Source: an uncultured Flavobacteriaceae bacterium (GTDB taxonomy: Bacteria > Bacteroidota > Bacteroidia > Flavobacteriales > Flavobacteriaceae). Taken from it: a stretch of 64,000 nt of DNA. How positions within the stretch are numbered: the first letter of the stretch is position 1; each line of letters opens with the position of its first letter. Position numbers and translations under genes: made by a program. Positions 18,150 through 29,200 of the stretch are shown piece by piece. The DNA lies in the NCBI GenBank assembly GCA_905181615.1, contig CAJIYH010000002.1, forward strand, positions 186,001-250,000, written 5' to 3'. The notes beneath the pieces were generated by a model that was not told where the DNA came from, did no database searches, and worked only from the letters and a program-made list of their open reading frames with translations.

Positions 18150-18917
18150 CTATTCGAAGGTGAAGTTGATGATTAGTCCCTGAGAAAATAATTTATTAAT
18201 ATTCGAAGTCCATGGACTGACTGGATTATTATCTTGAATCAATTCATTGTCTACCGAAAAAACACCCCTAATTGAAGGAGAGAATTTAAAATAAGGGAGG
18301 TAAAAATCAATTCCAAAACCAATTTCATAGTTGTAAACCTGATTGATTACTCGAAATACATTACTCGAATTATCATCCAAGCTTTTTTTGTTGCTGGAAA
18401 GATTAAAAGAGGTGGATATTCCTCCAACTATATAAGGCCTAAAGTTGTTAACTCGCAAAGAACTAAATTTCACCAGTAAAGGTAAATGGATGTAGGTAGA
18501 TTTAACCTCACGAATATAATCTTGATCTGTCGTTAAGCCAGGAGTCGCTTCCGGATACATTAAATTTCTTTGAGTATAATATAGACCGGGTTCGAATCGA
18601 AGGTTTAAATATTTATTAATTCGCATATCTCCAATCAAGCCTACATTGAAACCAATGTTTTTGACAAGTTCTATGTCAGGTAAGGTTCTTCCATTCAGTG
18701 CTGATGGTCCAGAGTATGTCTTTTCATATTCAAATTTATATCCAAAGTCATTTAGCCCAAAGAAATATCCGTAGTGTAAAAACTTTTCATCAAAATCTTG
18801 TAAGTTTTGAATGCGTTCAGTTACCGTAGGGTATTGAGCGTGTGCAATTATTATTCCCAATAGGAATAATAAGGACATTAGGCGTATTTTTTTGTTTAGA
18901 TTAAGGCTTTGTGGCAC
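18150..18917 (-). CDS. porT: PorT-like outer membrane beta-barrel protein of the type IX secretion system
   Basis: 255 residues with a signal peptide (LLFLLGIIIAHAQ) and a PorT-family barrel ending in an aromatic strand (GLIINFTFE). PorT was found in Porphyromonas gingivalis as a protein needed for gingipain export through the type IX system. The call rests on barrel pattern, size and, strongly, on its position: it overlaps the end of ubiE/menG by 17 bp, an arrangement typical of Flavobacteriia. The GTG at 18917 keeps the Lys/Arg-rich n-region; an ATG at 18878 would leave a signal peptide without positive charge. Confidence 0.85.
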   Translation of the reverse strand: MPQSLNLNKKIRLMSLLFLLGIIIAHAQYPTVTERIQNLQDFDEKFLHYGYFFGLNDFGYKFEYEKTYSGPSALNGRTLPDIELVKNIGFNVGLIGDMRINKYLNLRFEPGLYYTQRNLMYPEATPGLTTDQDYIREVKSTYIHLPLLVKFSSLRVNNFRPYIVGGISTSFNLSSNKKSLDDNSSNVFRVINQVYNYEIGFGIDFYLPYFKFSPSIRGVFSVDNELIQDNNPVSPWTSNINKLFSQGLIINFTFE

Positions 18918-19632
18918 AATATATGGAAGCTACCCCTAAGGTTTGTGGATTGTCTTCTACCTCTATAAACCCTGTTTTTTCCAAAATATTGTTGAACTGT
19001 TTGCCATGTGGAAAAATTGCTGCAGAATCTGACAGGTATTTATAGGCAGCTTTGTCCTTTGTAAATAGTTTTCCCATTAAAGGCACAATCACTTGTGTAT
19101 GGAATTTGTATCCCTGTTTAAAAGGAAATTTAGTGGGAACAGCTGTTTCTAGAATTACTAAAGTACCTCCTGGTTTTAGTACTCGAAACACCTCAGAAAG
19201 ACCTTTTGATAAATTTTCAAAATTTCGAACCCCAAAAGCTATCGTAACAGCATCAAAAGAGTTTTCGTCGTAGACTAGTGCTTCACTATCCCCCAAAACC
19301 ATTTGGATGGTATGGTCTAGATTAGATGAGGTTACTTTTTCTTTACCAACAGAAAGCATGCCTGGAGAAATATCAAGACCTATTATTTTTATAGCTTTAG
19401 TAGCAACAAGTGCAACTGCTAAATCCCCAGTTCCTGTTGCAATATCTAAAATACTGTTAGGTTTTTTATGAACTAAAATCTGTACCACTCTCTTTCTCCA
19501 CTTAACATCAATTCCTAAAGAGATCATTCGGTTTAAAAAATCATAGTTAGAAGAAATTCCATCAAACATTTGAGTGACTTGCTTTTTCTTAGAATCTTGC
19601 TGATTAGCATAGGGGGTAACAGTCTTTTTCAT
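18901..19632 (-). CDS. ubiE: Demethylmenaquinone methyltransferase
   Basis: Adds the ring methyl group in the last step of menaquinone synthesis (also called MenG), using SAM. The 243-residue protein has the class I fold with LDIATGTGDLAVALVA (SAM motif I), IIGLDISPGMLSVG, GDSEAL, VTIAFGVRNFEN and RVLKPGGTLVILE. The start at the ATG 19632 (MKKTVTPY) is preferred; a longer frame depends on a TTG. The N-terminal VTQMFDGISSNYDFLNR matches the family start. Flavobacteriia use menaquinone, so the ubiquinone activity of the E. coli enzyme is not expected. It is translationally coupled to porT. Confidence 0.94.
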   Translation of the reverse strand: MKKTVTPYANQQDSKKKQVTQMFDGISSNYDFLNRMISLGIDVKWRKRVVQILVHKKPNSILDIATGTGDLAVALVATKAIKIIGLDISPGMLSVGKEKVTSSNLDHTIQMVLGDSEALVYDENSFDAVTIAFGVRNFENLSKGLSEVFRVLKPGGTLVILETAVPTKFPFKQGYKFHTQVIVPLMGKLFTKDKAAYKYLSDSAAIFPHGKQFNNILEKTGFIEVEDNPQTLGVASIYCATKP

Positions 19633-19762
19633 AAGTTGCAAAGATAGATAATGAAGCAATTTTATAGCCTATATTCACCTTTTTATTCAGCCAAAAATAA
19701 TTCAGGCATCTAAATTTAAGCGCAGTAGTTTTAGTTTTTTAATCTAACTCTAAACTAATTAG

Positions 19763-19770
19763 TATATTTG
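19763..19770 (+). promoter_or_regulatory. Candidate -7 box for trkA-trkH
   Basis: TATATTTG, 25 bp before the trkA ATG, fits the consensus; the -33 element is not recognisable. Confidence 0.5.
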
Positions 19771-19795
19771 TCTCGAGTTTATTGAACATTACTCT

Positions 19796-21145
19796 ATGAA
19801 AATAATTATCGCAGGGGCTGGAGAAGTAGGATTTCATCTTGCTAAACTTCTTTCTTTTGAATCCCAAGATATTACCCTTATTGATACAGATAAGGAGCGT
19901 CTAAATTATGCCGAAAAAAACTTGGACATAAAAACCATAAAAGGAGATGCTTGTTCATTATCCCTTATAAGGGAAGCTAATGTTGGCAGCTCAGATCTTT
20001 TCATATCAGTAACATCCCAAGAAACAACAAACATCACGATTTGTGCTTTAGCAAAACAATTAGGTTGTAAAAAAACAATAGCACGTATATCTAGTATTGA
20101 ATTTATTAATGCCGCAGATGACGTAAGTTTCTCAGATTTAGGTGTTGATGAGCTTTTCTCACCAGAAGAATTAGCAGCTTTGGAAATACAGCAATTACTG
20201 GATCAATCTGCTTTTAGTGACAGTTATGAATTTGAAGATGGTGCGCTAACACTCATTGGAACAACACTCGATCCGTCTGTTCCTTTTGTAGGTAAATCGG
20301 TTAAAGAAGCTGCTAATATTTTCCCTGATGTTCATTTTATGCCAATTGCATTACAACGCAAGGGAACCCAATATACAATTATACCAAGAGGGGATACAGT
20401 TTTTGAGGCGAATGATCAAGTGTATTTTATTACCTTAAAAGAAGGGGTAGAAGAGCTGTATAAGCTGACAGGAAAAACGAAAGAATCCATTAAAAATGTA
20501 ATGATTTTAGGTGGAGGTAAAATAGGGCTTAATACTGCTAGAGAATTGTGCGAAAAGAAATTCAGAGTTACAATTGTTGAACAAAATAAAGCGAAAGCTT
20601 TTGAAATAGCAGATCAGCTTCCTGATGCCATGGTTATCCATGGAGATGGTCGAAGTGTTGATCTTTTGGATGAAGAAGATATTGAAACAATGGATGCCTT
20701 TATTTCGGTAACCGAAAACTCAGAGACCAACATTATGTCTTGTTTGATGGCTAAATCTAAGAAGGTTAAAAAAGCTATTGCTTTGGTTGAGAATATGGAT
20801 TATTTTCAATTATCTCACTCGGTTGGTATCGATACTTTAATTAATAAAAAGCTTCTTACTGCAAATACTATTTTTAGATATATAAGAAGGGGAGAGGTTG
20901 TAGACATGACCACACTCACAAATATGAATGCTGAAATTTTGGAATTTATTGTTAACCCTGAATCTAAAGTAAATGGCATAAGTATTCGTGACATTGATTT
21001 CCCTAGATCGGCTACTATTGGAGGGGTAATCAAGAACGGCGAAGGAGCAATTGTTCTTGGAGATTATACTATTGAAGCTGGAGATCGCGTGGTGGTTTGC
21101 TGTCTTCCCAGAGCCATTAGAAAAGTAGAAAGCTTATTCTTGTAG
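19796..21145 (+). CDS. trkA: Trk potassium uptake regulatory subunit TrkA
   Basis: The cytoplasmic NAD(H)/nucleotide-binding gate of the Trk potassium transporter. 449 residues form two tandem RCK units. The first starts with IIAGAGEVGFHLAKLL (about 3-18), the second with VMILGGGKIGLNTAREL (about 236-252), each a Rossmann glycine-rich loop with an acidic residue at the end of strand 2, and each followed by a TrkA-C domain (about 140-220 and 365-449). Both halves are complete. trkH follows after 1 bp, so channel and regulator are made together. Confidence 0.96.
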   Translation: MKIIIAGAGEVGFHLAKLLSFESQDITLIDTDKERLNYAEKNLDIKTIKGDACSLSLIREANVGSSDLFISVTSQETTNITICALAKQLGCKKTIARISSIEFINAADDVSFSDLGVDELFSPEELAALEIQQLLDQSAFSDSYEFEDGALTLIGTTLDPSVPFVGKSVKEAANIFPDVHFMPIALQRKGTQYTIIPRGDTVFEANDQVYFITLKEGVEELYKLTGKTKESIKNVMILGGGKIGLNTARELCEKKFRVTIVEQNKAKAFEIADQLPDAMVIHGDGRSVDLLDEEDIETMDAFISVTENSETNIMSCLMAKSKKVKKAIALVENMDYFQLSHSVGIDTLINKKLLTANTIFRYIRRGEVVDMTTLTNMNAEILEFIVNPESKVNGISIRDIDFPRSATIGGVIKNGEGAIVLGDYTIEAGDRVVVCCLPRAIRKVESLFL

Positions 21146-21146
21146 C

Positions 21147-22643
21147 ATGCATAAAATAAATAAAGAAATAATAGCCAACCTAATGGGGGTTCTTCTCCTG
21201 TTCAACGGTGGGTTTATGTTACTGTCAGCATTGGTAAGCTTGTTGACAAAAGACGGGGTTACTTTTGAGTTAACCCTCTCTGCATTTTCTGTTTTATTTC
21301 TAGGTGTTTTTATTATGCTTTTGTCAAGAAATCATACCAAACAGATTCAGAAAAAGGAAGGTTATTTGATTGTGAGTTTTGGATGGATTTTGATGTCCTT
21401 GTCCGGTATGTTGCCTTACTTATTTACTGGAGTAATCTCCGATGTTTCTGGTGCTTTTTTTGAAACCATGTCTGGTTATACTACAACGGGCTCATCTATT
21501 CTAACCGATATTGAATCTGTGCCAAAAGGAGTTTTGTTTTGGCGAAGTACAACCCATTGGATAGGGGGCATGGGTATTATTGTTTTGGCAATAGCCATCC
21601 TACCTTTACTTGGTATTGGCGGAATGCAGCTATTTAGTGCTGAAGCTCCTGGTCTCAGTAGCGATAAGCTACATCCAAGAATAACAGACACCGCTAAACG
21701 GTTGTGGTTCATTTATGTTGGATATACATTAGCTGAAACAATTCTATTGTCAGTTGCAGGCATGAGTTTGTTTGATGCGGTAAATCACGCAATGAGTACG
21801 ATTTCTACTGGAGGGTTTTCGACCAAGAACACAAGTATTTCTTATTGGAATGACACTCCAGTAATTCAATATATCATTACTTTTTTCATGCTTATTGCGG
21901 GTACCAATTTTGTACTTAGTTATTTTGCTTTTACAGGTAAAATTAAAAAAATATTCAGAGATCAAGAGTTTAGGTATTTTATGACATTTATTGGTTTAGC
22001 TACACTTTTAGTCTCATGTGTTCTATATTTCCAAGTTGACCTAACTAAAAGTTCCTTCAATCATCCTCAAATTTTCGGAACTATAGAGAGTTCATTTCGT
22101 CACGCCTTTTTTCAGATAGTAGCGGTTATAACAACTACAGGTTTTGTTACGTCCGACTTTACAGCTTGGACTCCCTTTTTAACGATTCTCTTTTTTGGTT
22201 TGATGTTTATGGGTGGTTCTGCTGGATCTACTTCTGGGGGAATCAAAGGTGTTCGTCATATTCTCATGATCAAAAGTGGGTTTCTTGAATTTAAACGAGC
22301 ACTTCATCCCAATGCAATAATCCAACCACGTTATAATGGATCTATTTTAAAAGAGGAGATTATTCATAACGTCTACGCCTTTTTTATTCTTTATATGTTA
22401 TCCTTTATTTTTGGAGCGCTTATATTTAGTGCGTTAGGCTTAGATTTTCAATCTGCTATTGGTGTAGCAGCATCAAGCTTAGGGAATATTGGGCCTGCAC
22501 TTGGAAACTTTGGACCGTTGTTTTCTTATAGTGAATTGCCTCTTCTAGGCAAATGGTGGGCTTCTTTTTTAATGCTTTTGGGTAGATTAGAATTGTTCAC
22601 AGTTCTCATTTTATTTACTCCCTTCTTTTGGAAGAAACGCTAA
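21147..22643 (+). CDS. trkH: Trk potassium uptake transmembrane subunit TrkH
   Basis: The pore-forming subunit, 498 residues with at least ten membrane helices. Four pore loops line the selectivity filter: SGYTTTGSSIL, STISTGGFSTK, AVITTTGFVTS and AASSLGNIGPALG, each with the glycine that coordinates potassium. The third-repeat intramembrane gate region (GGSAGSTSGGIKGVRH) is present. It ends with FFWKKR and its stop shares bases with the stop of the convergent rarA (CTAA at 22640-22643). Confidence 0.96.
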   Translation: MHKINKEIIANLMGVLLLFNGGFMLLSALVSLLTKDGVTFELTLSAFSVLFLGVFIMLLSRNHTKQIQKKEGYLIVSFGWILMSLSGMLPYLFTGVISDVSGAFFETMSGYTTTGSSILTDIESVPKGVLFWRSTTHWIGGMGIIVLAIAILPLLGIGGMQLFSAEAPGLSSDKLHPRITDTAKRLWFIYVGYTLAETILLSVAGMSLFDAVNHAMSTISTGGFSTKNTSISYWNDTPVIQYIITFFMLIAGTNFVLSYFAFTGKIKKIFRDQEFRYFMTFIGLATLLVSCVLYFQVDLTKSSFNHPQIFGTIESSFRHAFFQIVAVITTTGFVTSDFTAWTPFLTILFFGLMFMGGSAGSTSGGIKGVRHILMIKSGFLEFKRALHPNAIIQPRYNGSILKEEIIHNVYAFFILYMLSFIFGALIFSALGLDFQSAIGVAASSLGNIGPALGNFGPLFSYSELPLLGKWWASFLMLLGRLELFTVLILFTPFFWKKR

Positions 22644-23917
22644 TAACCGTATTTGTCTTCCCACCTTTTCTTTAAAAATGAGCGAATAGCCTGTTCTTTA
22701 GTATTTTGTCCAGGTTCATAGAGTCTAGTTTTACTTATTTCTTCGGGTAAAAACTCTTGAGCGGCAAAGTTCAAATCATGATCATGGGCATATTGATATC
22801 CTTTCCCATAATCCAAATCTTTCATAAGCTTGCTGGCAGCATTCCTTAAGAGCAAGGGTACCTGAAGATTTCCTGTTTCGTCTACTATTTGTTGTGCTTT
22901 TCCGATAGCCAAATAGCTCGCATTACTCTTAGGGCTTGTGGCTAAATATAGTACACATTGACTCAATATTATTCTTGCTTCTGGGTATCCAATAGCAGCT
23001 ACTGCCTGGAATGTGTTATTGGCTAAAACAAGGGCAGTTGGGTTTGCATTTCCAATATCCTCTGAAGCTAAGATTAATAATCTTCTGGCAATGAATTTAA
23101 CATCTTCTCCACCTTCTATTAGTCTGGCAAGCCAATAAACTGATGCATTAGGGTCACTTCCTCTAATAGACTTTATGAAGGCCGAAATGATATCGTAGTG
23201 TTGGTCTCCATCTTTATCAAATAATACGGTCTTTGTTTGTGCCTTATCTAATACGATTTCATCAGTAATAGTTATTTCATCGCCTTCTTGACTCATGATT
23301 ACTAATTCCAGTAGGGATAACATTTTACGTGCGTCACCTCCAGATAATTTCAATAAAGCCTGATCTTCAATTAAGGTAACTTTCTTTTGGTTTAAAATTT
23401 CGTCTTCTTCAAGTGCTCTTTTGAGTAGTAGTTTGAGGTCTTCTGTCTCTAAATGTTTTAAGGTATAAACTTGACAGCGAGATAACAATGCCTTGATAAC
23501 CTCAAAACTTGGGTTTTCGGTTGTTGCCCCAATTAAAGTAACATATCCTTTTTCTACGGCGCCTAAAAGAGAATCTTGTTGCGATTTACTAAAGCGATGA
23601 ATTTCGTCAATAAAAAGTAAAGGTCCTTTTTGAGTAAAAAGCCCGCCACTGTTTTTTGCTTTGTCAATGATTTCACGCACTTCTTTAACACCAGAATTTA
23701 TGGCCGAGAGGCTGTAGAACAGACGATCGTTACTTTTAGCCATAAGCATAGCTAAAGTTGTCTTTCCGGTCCCTGGAGGTCCCCATAGAATTAGTGAGGG
23801 AAGTTGTCCAGTTTTAAGAATAGGCCGCAAAGCTCCTTTAGGACCGACCAAATGTTGTTGACCAGCATATTGGTCAATGGTTTTTGGTCGCATGCGTTCA
23901 GCCAAGGGTGCTATCAT
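22640..23917 (-). CDS. rarA: Replication-associated recombination protein A (MgsA/RarA AAA ATPase)
   Basis: 425 residues related to the clamp-loader AAA ATPases. RarA acts at stalled replication forks. Seen are [17 protein letters not shown], Walker [14 protein letters not shown] (about 44-56), Walker [11 protein letters not shown], sensor 1 [11 protein letters not shown], the arginine-finger region ALLSRCQVY, sensor 2 SGGDARKML, and the C-terminal tetramerisation domain with [12 protein letters not shown] and SEDIGNANP. Its start is 18 bp from the end of the rlmB gene on the same strand. Confidence 0.95.
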   Translation of the reverse strand: MIAPLAERMRPKTIDQYAGQQHLVGPKGALRPILKTGQLPSLILWGPPGTGKTTLAMLMAKSNDRLFYSLSAINSGVKEVREIIDKAKNSGGLFTQKGPLLFIDEIHRFSKSQQDSLLGAVEKGYVTLIGATTENPSFEVIKALLSRCQVYTLKHLETEDLKLLLKRALEEDEILNQKKVTLIEDQALLKLSGGDARKMLSLLELVIMSQEGDEITITDEIVLDKAQTKTVLFDKDGDQHYDIISAFIKSIRGSDPNASVYWLARLIEGGEDVKFIARRLLILASEDIGNANPTALVLANNTFQAVAAIGYPEARIILSQCVLYLATSPKSNASYLAIGKAQQIVDETGNLQVPLLLRNAASKLMKDLDYGKGYQYAHDHDLNFAAQEFLPEEISKTRLYEPGQNTKEQAIRSFLKKRWEDKYGY

Positions 23918-23935
23918 AGCACTAATATAATCAAG

Positions 23936-24706
23936 TTAAGAGAACTTTCGTTGACGAATAATTTCATAAAGTACGCTTCCACATGCAACTGCTACGTTTA
24001 GAGAGGCAATTACTCCTTCCATAGGAAGTTTAGCTTTTTCAGAGACAATATTTAATATTCCCTTTGAAATACCTTTTTCTTCAGATCCCATAATGAGAGC
24101 TAGAGGTTTTTTAAAATCAAGTTCGTATACTGTAGAATTTGCTTTTTCTGAGATGGCTACGGGTTCAACATCATGTGCCTGTAAAAGATAAATGGCATCT
24201 TTGAGGTGATCAACTTTTGCAATAGGGACCGTAAACAAAGCTCCAGCTGAGGTTTTAATTGTATCAGAATTAATACGTGCGCTTCCAGTTTGGGGTAAGA
24301 TGATTCCACAAACTCCAGTAGCAGAAGCACTTCTAATAATGGCTCCTAGATTTCGAGTGTCGGTTATATTATCTAAAAGTAAAAAAATAGGTGTTTTATT
24401 TTCTTCAAGTACTTTTTCAATCAATTTCTCCAAATTCCAATAAGAAATAGGGGATATGGTAGCCACTGCACCCTGGTGATTTTTATTAGAAAATCGATCC
24501 AGACGTTCTATAGGAACATAACTGTGAGCTACTTTTTTTTCTCTTAATAATTTTTCGAGTTGTTTAAAAAGTGGACTTCTTTGGTCTTTTAATAAATAAA
24601 CCTTTTCAAGGTTTTGATTAGCCTCAATACATTCTATAATGGCGCGTACGCCAAAGATTTCTTGTTTATCCATTTTTGAAATTTTGTCAAAGCTAGTTGT
24701 TTTCAT
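23936..24706 (-). CDS. rlmB: 23S rRNA 2'-O-ribose methyltransferase RlmB-like (SpoU family)
   Basis: About 256 residues. An N-terminal L30e-like domain (EIFGVRAIIECIEA) is followed by the SPOUT domain with LLDNITDTRNLGAIIRSASATG (motif 1), LIMGSEEKGIS (motif 2) and LPMEGVIASLNVAVACG (motif 3). RlmB methylates a ribose in the peptidyl transferase region of 23S rRNA; the assignment is by domain order and length. An upstream-extended frame to 24838 was rejected because it would cross the susD terminator and part of susD. ATG 24706 is used; ATG 24673 (MDKQEIFG) is equally good. rarA follows. Confidence 0.88.
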   Translation of the reverse strand: MKTTSFDKISKMDKQEIFGVRAIIECIEANQNLEKVYLLKDQRSPLFKQLEKLLREKKVAHSYVPIERLDRFSNKNHQGAVATISPISYWNLEKLIEKVLEENKTPIFLLLDNITDTRNLGAIIRSASATGVCGIILPQTGSARINSDTIKTSAGALFTVPIAKVDHLKDAIYLLQAHDVEPVAISEKANSTVYELDFKKPLALIMGSEEKGISKGILNIVSEKAKLPMEGVIASLNVAVACGSVLYEIIRQRKFS

Positions 24707-24732
24707 CTGTTTTGTAATAGAAAAATACAGGT

Positions 24733-24771
24733 AAAAAAAAACCCGCTCGAAAGCGGGTTTAATTCTATTAT
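24733..24771 (-). terminator. Terminator of the susC-susD operon
   Basis: AAACCCGCT (24739-24747) and AGCGGGTTT (24752-24760) form a perfect 9-bp stem with a CGAA/TTCG loop. Read on the minus strand it follows susD and ends in a run of nine T residues. Confidence 0.93.
24736..24771. repeat. 36-nt repeat, copy 1 (terminator plus flank)
   Basis: Identical over 36 bases to 31141-31176. The identity covers the CCCGCT/AGCGGG hairpin and 12 further bases (AATTCTATTAT side) that are not needed for the stem, so shared descent is more likely than chance. Confidence 0.85.
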
Positions 24772-24782
24772 AAGGGGGTAGA

Positions 24783-26243
24783 TTATCTCCAACCACCAGA
24801 AGAATAATCAACTCCAGCAGTACCATCAGTACCACCATAAGTATAATTATCTGCTGGGATAGACTCTAAAGCTTTTCCAGGAACTGGGAAATGCAATAAA
24901 GTACCCGCTTGTAATCTGTTAGTCGATCTCATCTCAAAGAAAGAAAGTCCAGCTGCAGCCAATGGCATCTCAACTATTCTTTCATAATGAATTGCAGCAA
25001 GAACATCAGCTGCATTTGCAGCAACAGGAGCTAAGTTACCACGAGTTACTCGTGTACCAGCATTAACTATTGCAGCAGCTCCAGCAGCATCTCCAGCCCA
25101 CAATTTAGCTTCAGCAGCATAGAGTTGTATTTCAGCTGCAGGTACCCAAACAGTTGGATAAACCCACTCAGCAATGTATGTGTCATAGCGGCCATAACGG
25201 TAAGAAGAATAGTGGTATTCACCACGCTCCGGTCTGAAGTTTTGTCCAGAAAGATAATCGTAATCAGTCGCTAATCGTGCATCTACTGAAGTAGCTTCAG
25301 GCAGTACAGTTTCTCCAGCTGGCCAATAACTTGGATAAGCAGGATCCATTAAGCTAATTGTACGAAGATCAATTCTAGCCCAACCTGGGTAAACCAGGTA
25401 GGTTTTGAATAAATCATACCATACTGTATCATCATGTTGAATATCATAGTCGGTTGTTATACCAGCATTAGCATAAGCTAGAACTTTAGACCAGTTTACC
25501 GCAGCTCTTTCAGTACTGTTACGAGCATTTCCTGCTAACATACGAGCACCAAAGCTTGACATAATTTGAGAAAGTTCAGAACTACTAAGGTCTCCCCCAG
25601 CGTTAAACCAGCTGTTAGGAACATTAAAAGAGTTTGCGTTTGCAATCGCAATCGCTTCATCTAATTTAGTTAAAGCAAAAGTCATAGCTGCATTATAATC
25701 AGCAGCATCATCTCCAATAACACCTGTTTCATCAGACAACCATACTTTGTTAAAGATTAGGGCATTGTATCCGATAGTTATTGCCTGACCAAATTTAGCA
25801 ACCGCATTAATTAAATTCGAGTCAGGAAATTCAGTTCCGTTACTTACAGCTAAAGCTAAAGTATTGGCATCAGAAAGACTTGAATATAATGCATTGAAAA
25901 AGTCGTTAGTAATGAAACCATTACCGTAAGCAACACCGTTGTTCCAAGCAACACGAGGTTCACTTGAAAGGTCACGCATTCCTACGTTACCCCATGAACA
26001 AGATGATACATCTGCCATTGTGTTCAATGCCATTCCTGGACCATAGTATGTTTCAATGGTCATGTAGATAGCATTAAAAAGTCCAGCAGCAGTAGCCTCT
26101 AGTGCTACTGGATCTGACGTTAGGATATCGTCATTTGGATTTTCGAGGTTTTCAACCTCAAGTTCAGTTTCGAATGTATCACAGCTTACAACTGTAATGA
26201 ACATAAGTGAAACATAAACTAAATTTTTAAATAAATTTTTCAT
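24783..26243 (-). CDS. SusD/RagB-family nutrient-binding outer membrane lipoprotein
   Basis: 486 residues with a lipoprotein signal (LMFITVVSC, lipidated Cys 21). SusD-type proteins sit on the cell surface as the lid of a SusC transporter and bind the substrate. Seen are the helical TPR-like region (residues 100-260), the substrate-binding loops, and a RagB/SusD C-terminal part with AAEIQLYAAEAKLWAGDAA and HYERIVEMPLAAAGLSFFEMR. It is 3 bp downstream of the SusC gene. No glycosidase, sulfatase, peptidase or regulator is next to the pair, so the substrate cannot be predicted. Confidence 0.92.
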   Translation of the reverse strand: MKNLFKNLVYVSLMFITVVSCDTFETELEVENLENPNDDILTSDPVALEATAAGLFNAIYMTIETYYGPGMALNTMADVSSCSWGNVGMRDLSSEPRVAWNNGVAYGNGFITNDFFNALYSSLSDANTLALAVSNGTEFPDSNLINAVAKFGQAITIGYNALIFNKVWLSDETGVIGDDAADYNAAMTFALTKLDEAIAIANANSFNVPNSWFNAGGDLSSSELSQIMSSFGARMLAGNARNSTERAAVNWSKVLAYANAGITTDYDIQHDDTVWYDLFKTYLVYPGWARIDLRTISLMDPAYPSYWPAGETVLPEATSVDARLATDYDYLSGQNFRPERGEYHYSSYRYGRYDTYIAEWVYPTVWVPAAEIQLYAAEAKLWAGDAAGAAAIVNAGTRVTRGNLAPVAANAADVLAAIHYERIVEMPLAAAGLSFFEMRSTNRLQAGTLLHFPVPGKALESIPADNYTYGGTDGTAGVDYSSGGWR

Positions 26244-26246
26244 GAA

Positions 26247-29200
26247 TTAAAAGTTTAATTTTAGTGATAATGAATATGAAGTCTGGGTAGGGTATACACC
26301 ATAATCAACTGAAAAATACTGTTGTGTACCACTACTGTAGTTGGTAACTTCAGGATCCCATCCAGTATAATCTGTAAATGTTAAAATGTTTCTTCCGATA
26401 AGACTCAATTTAGCATTCTTGATAACTTTAGTTCTAGCTAACATTTCTTTACTGAAGTTATAAGAAATAGCAACTTCTCTTAGCTTAACAAAAGAACCAT
26501 CTTCTACCCAAAACTTGTTAGCTCTATTTACGTCGTATAAAGAACCGTAGTAGTTTTGAGTCTTTTTCTCATTTTGAGGCTTTCCAGCTTGATCTACAAT
26601 TCCAGCACGAGATGAAATGGTATTCCATTGCGTGTTACGGTTGTAAATATCTCCACCTGATTTCCAATCCCAAAGCATGTAGAAATCGATGTTTTTGTAT
26701 GTAAAGTTTGAAGTCATACCAACTCTAAAGTCAGCATTTTGATTTCCGATTTGCTCAAATACAGCAACTCCGTTTTCATCTACTTTTGCAATAGCCGCTT
26801 CATCTACAGAACCTATGTTAGCGGTTTCTACAACAAGACCATCAGCATTTACACTGTAATCACTTATAGAACCTCCATCAGGAAGTTGAGCAGACATAGT
26901 AGCTAAGTCATAAACAAAAGATCTACCCCACATTGATCCAAACTCAATACCTTCTTTAAGAAGGAATAAATTATCTGAACCAACCTGTTGTTGTGGTGCG
27001 TTAAGAGCTTTGATTTCGTTAGTAGTAGTGGCATAGTTTACACCAATATCCCAACGCATGTTTTGAGTATTTAAAACATTAGCTTTCAAACTAGCTTCTA
27101 TTGTAGTAGCTTCAAGATCACCAACATTTTGCCATTGTCTGTTTTTCCCAGCATTTGCAGGAGAAAATAAACCAACAAGCATAAACTGATCACTAGTTTC
27201 AGTAGTAGCGTGAGCTGCTTCGAAAGTGAAACGATCTAAGAAACTAACATTTAAACCAATTTCAGTTTCAGCAGATTGTGAAGGCTTTAAGTTAGAGTTA
27301 CCTTTCAAACGGTTAGAACTAAGCTGACCATTAGAAAGACTAACTTGCTCATACTGCCAGTTAAATCCTGGACGTTGTCCTGAAGTACCATAAGCAGCAT
27401 TAATTTTCATTTCTTGTATACCTGGGATAGTAATATCCTCAGTTATACGCCATGCAGCAGATACACGTGAGTAGTTGTTGTATCTTTCATCAGCACCAAA
27501 CTGAGAAGAACCATCACGACGAACTAAAGCGTCAAGGATGTATTTCTCTTTGTAAGTAACACCCGCAATTAAGAACATGTTTGAAGCACGTACAACTTGC
27601 TTATCGCCCGTTGCAGTAATGCTTTCTCCTTTAAAGTTATCTAAAGTTGGAAGTCCAGCATACAGGTAATCAATACCTGAAGCACTAAACTGCTCGTAAG
27701 ATAAATCTTCTCCTAACCAACTTAATTTTGCTTTAATATCAAAAGCTCCAAATTCTTGTCTGTAGTTCAAAGTAGCCTGAGCTTTTTGAGCTAACTGGTA
27801 GTAGTTATTTTGGTAAAGTGATCCTTTACTATATCCAAACCCAGGCTCTTCAGAATTAATCTGGTAATAGTTGTAAGGATTAGAGCTAGAATAACGATAG
27901 TTATCACTTTCAAAAGAGTACTCTAATTCAACAGTAAAAACTGATGAAATATTGTAACGTAAGTTATAACCTCCTAAGAAACGAGATTGCTTAGCTCCAA
28001 GAGTTGGAGTAGCTAATCCGTATAGTGGGTTTTGAATCTCACTTTCGTGTGGATCTGGAGTAAACCAGTACTTTTGACCATCAGGGTTGTCATAAGTTAA
28101 ATTAGAATCAGGACTCAAACGAGTAATGTTTCTGTAACCCTGAGCACCTACACCTGGAGCAAGATCATCAACCTTAATAAACGCGTTCGATGCAGAGAAC
28201 TTGAGATTATCACTTAAGTTGTAATCAATGTTTGCACGAATACTTGTTCTTTTGTATCCTTCAGTTTCGTTAAGAACTCCTTCGTTACTGTAGTTTTCAA
28301 AAGAAAATAACGTTGAAATCTTTTCGTCACCACCACTAACTGAAACGTAGTTTGTAGTGTTCATACCTTTTTTAAAAAATAAACTTTGGAAGTCATTATA
28401 AACTCCAAAAGGATTGTCAGAATACTGATCTGCCTTAAGTACTTTTGCTCCACTAGTAGCTTGAGGTCCACTTGCAGCATAAACACTTTGGAATCCAACA
28501 GGATAAGTTACACCAGCTAAAGCTGTGTACTGTCCTTGGTGTTGTGCAAAATCAGGAGCTAATTCCCATGCGTGAGATTGGTTAGTTGTAATGAAGTTTG
28601 TAATTTCATTGTAACCAGTCTCCGTTCTGAAAGTAACTTGAGTTTTACCGATTTTACCTCTTTTAGAAGTAATAACGATAACTCCGTTACCTGCTCGAGA
28701 TCCATAAAGTGAAGAAGCAGATGCTCCTTTTACAATTTCAAAAGACGCTATGTCATCAACGTTGATGTCACCAAGTCCACCTTCTACAAATACACCATCA
28801 AGAATAACTAAAGGTTCTTGAGAACCATAAAAGTTAGTTGCCCCTCTCAAAACGATAGTTGCACCCTGACCAGGTTGTCCAAGATTAGTAACTGTAACCC
28901 CAGCAACTTTTCCCATCAAAGCTCCAGATGCAGAACTAGCCGGTACTGCTTCAATATCCTCCGCTTTAACGGAAGCTACTGTTACAGAAAGTTTCTTTCT
29001 AGACGTTGCTCCTGCAACTCCTGAAACGATAACTTCGTCTAATTCGTTATCTGCAACTAAAGAAGCATTGATTGAATCAGAAGACCCAACAGTTTGCTCA
29101 GAAGTTTGATAACCCATGTAGCTGAATTCTAGTACAGCTCCTTCGGCAACTTCGATAGAGAAATTTCCATCAAAATCAGCACTAACACCATTGCTGGTAC

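Noticed and set aside
24707-24838. Upstream extension of the rlmB frame, beginning with a hydrophobic stretch
   Set aside because: It overlaps the susD 3' end and the susCD terminator; the conserved RlmB N-terminus starts at 24706 or 24673.
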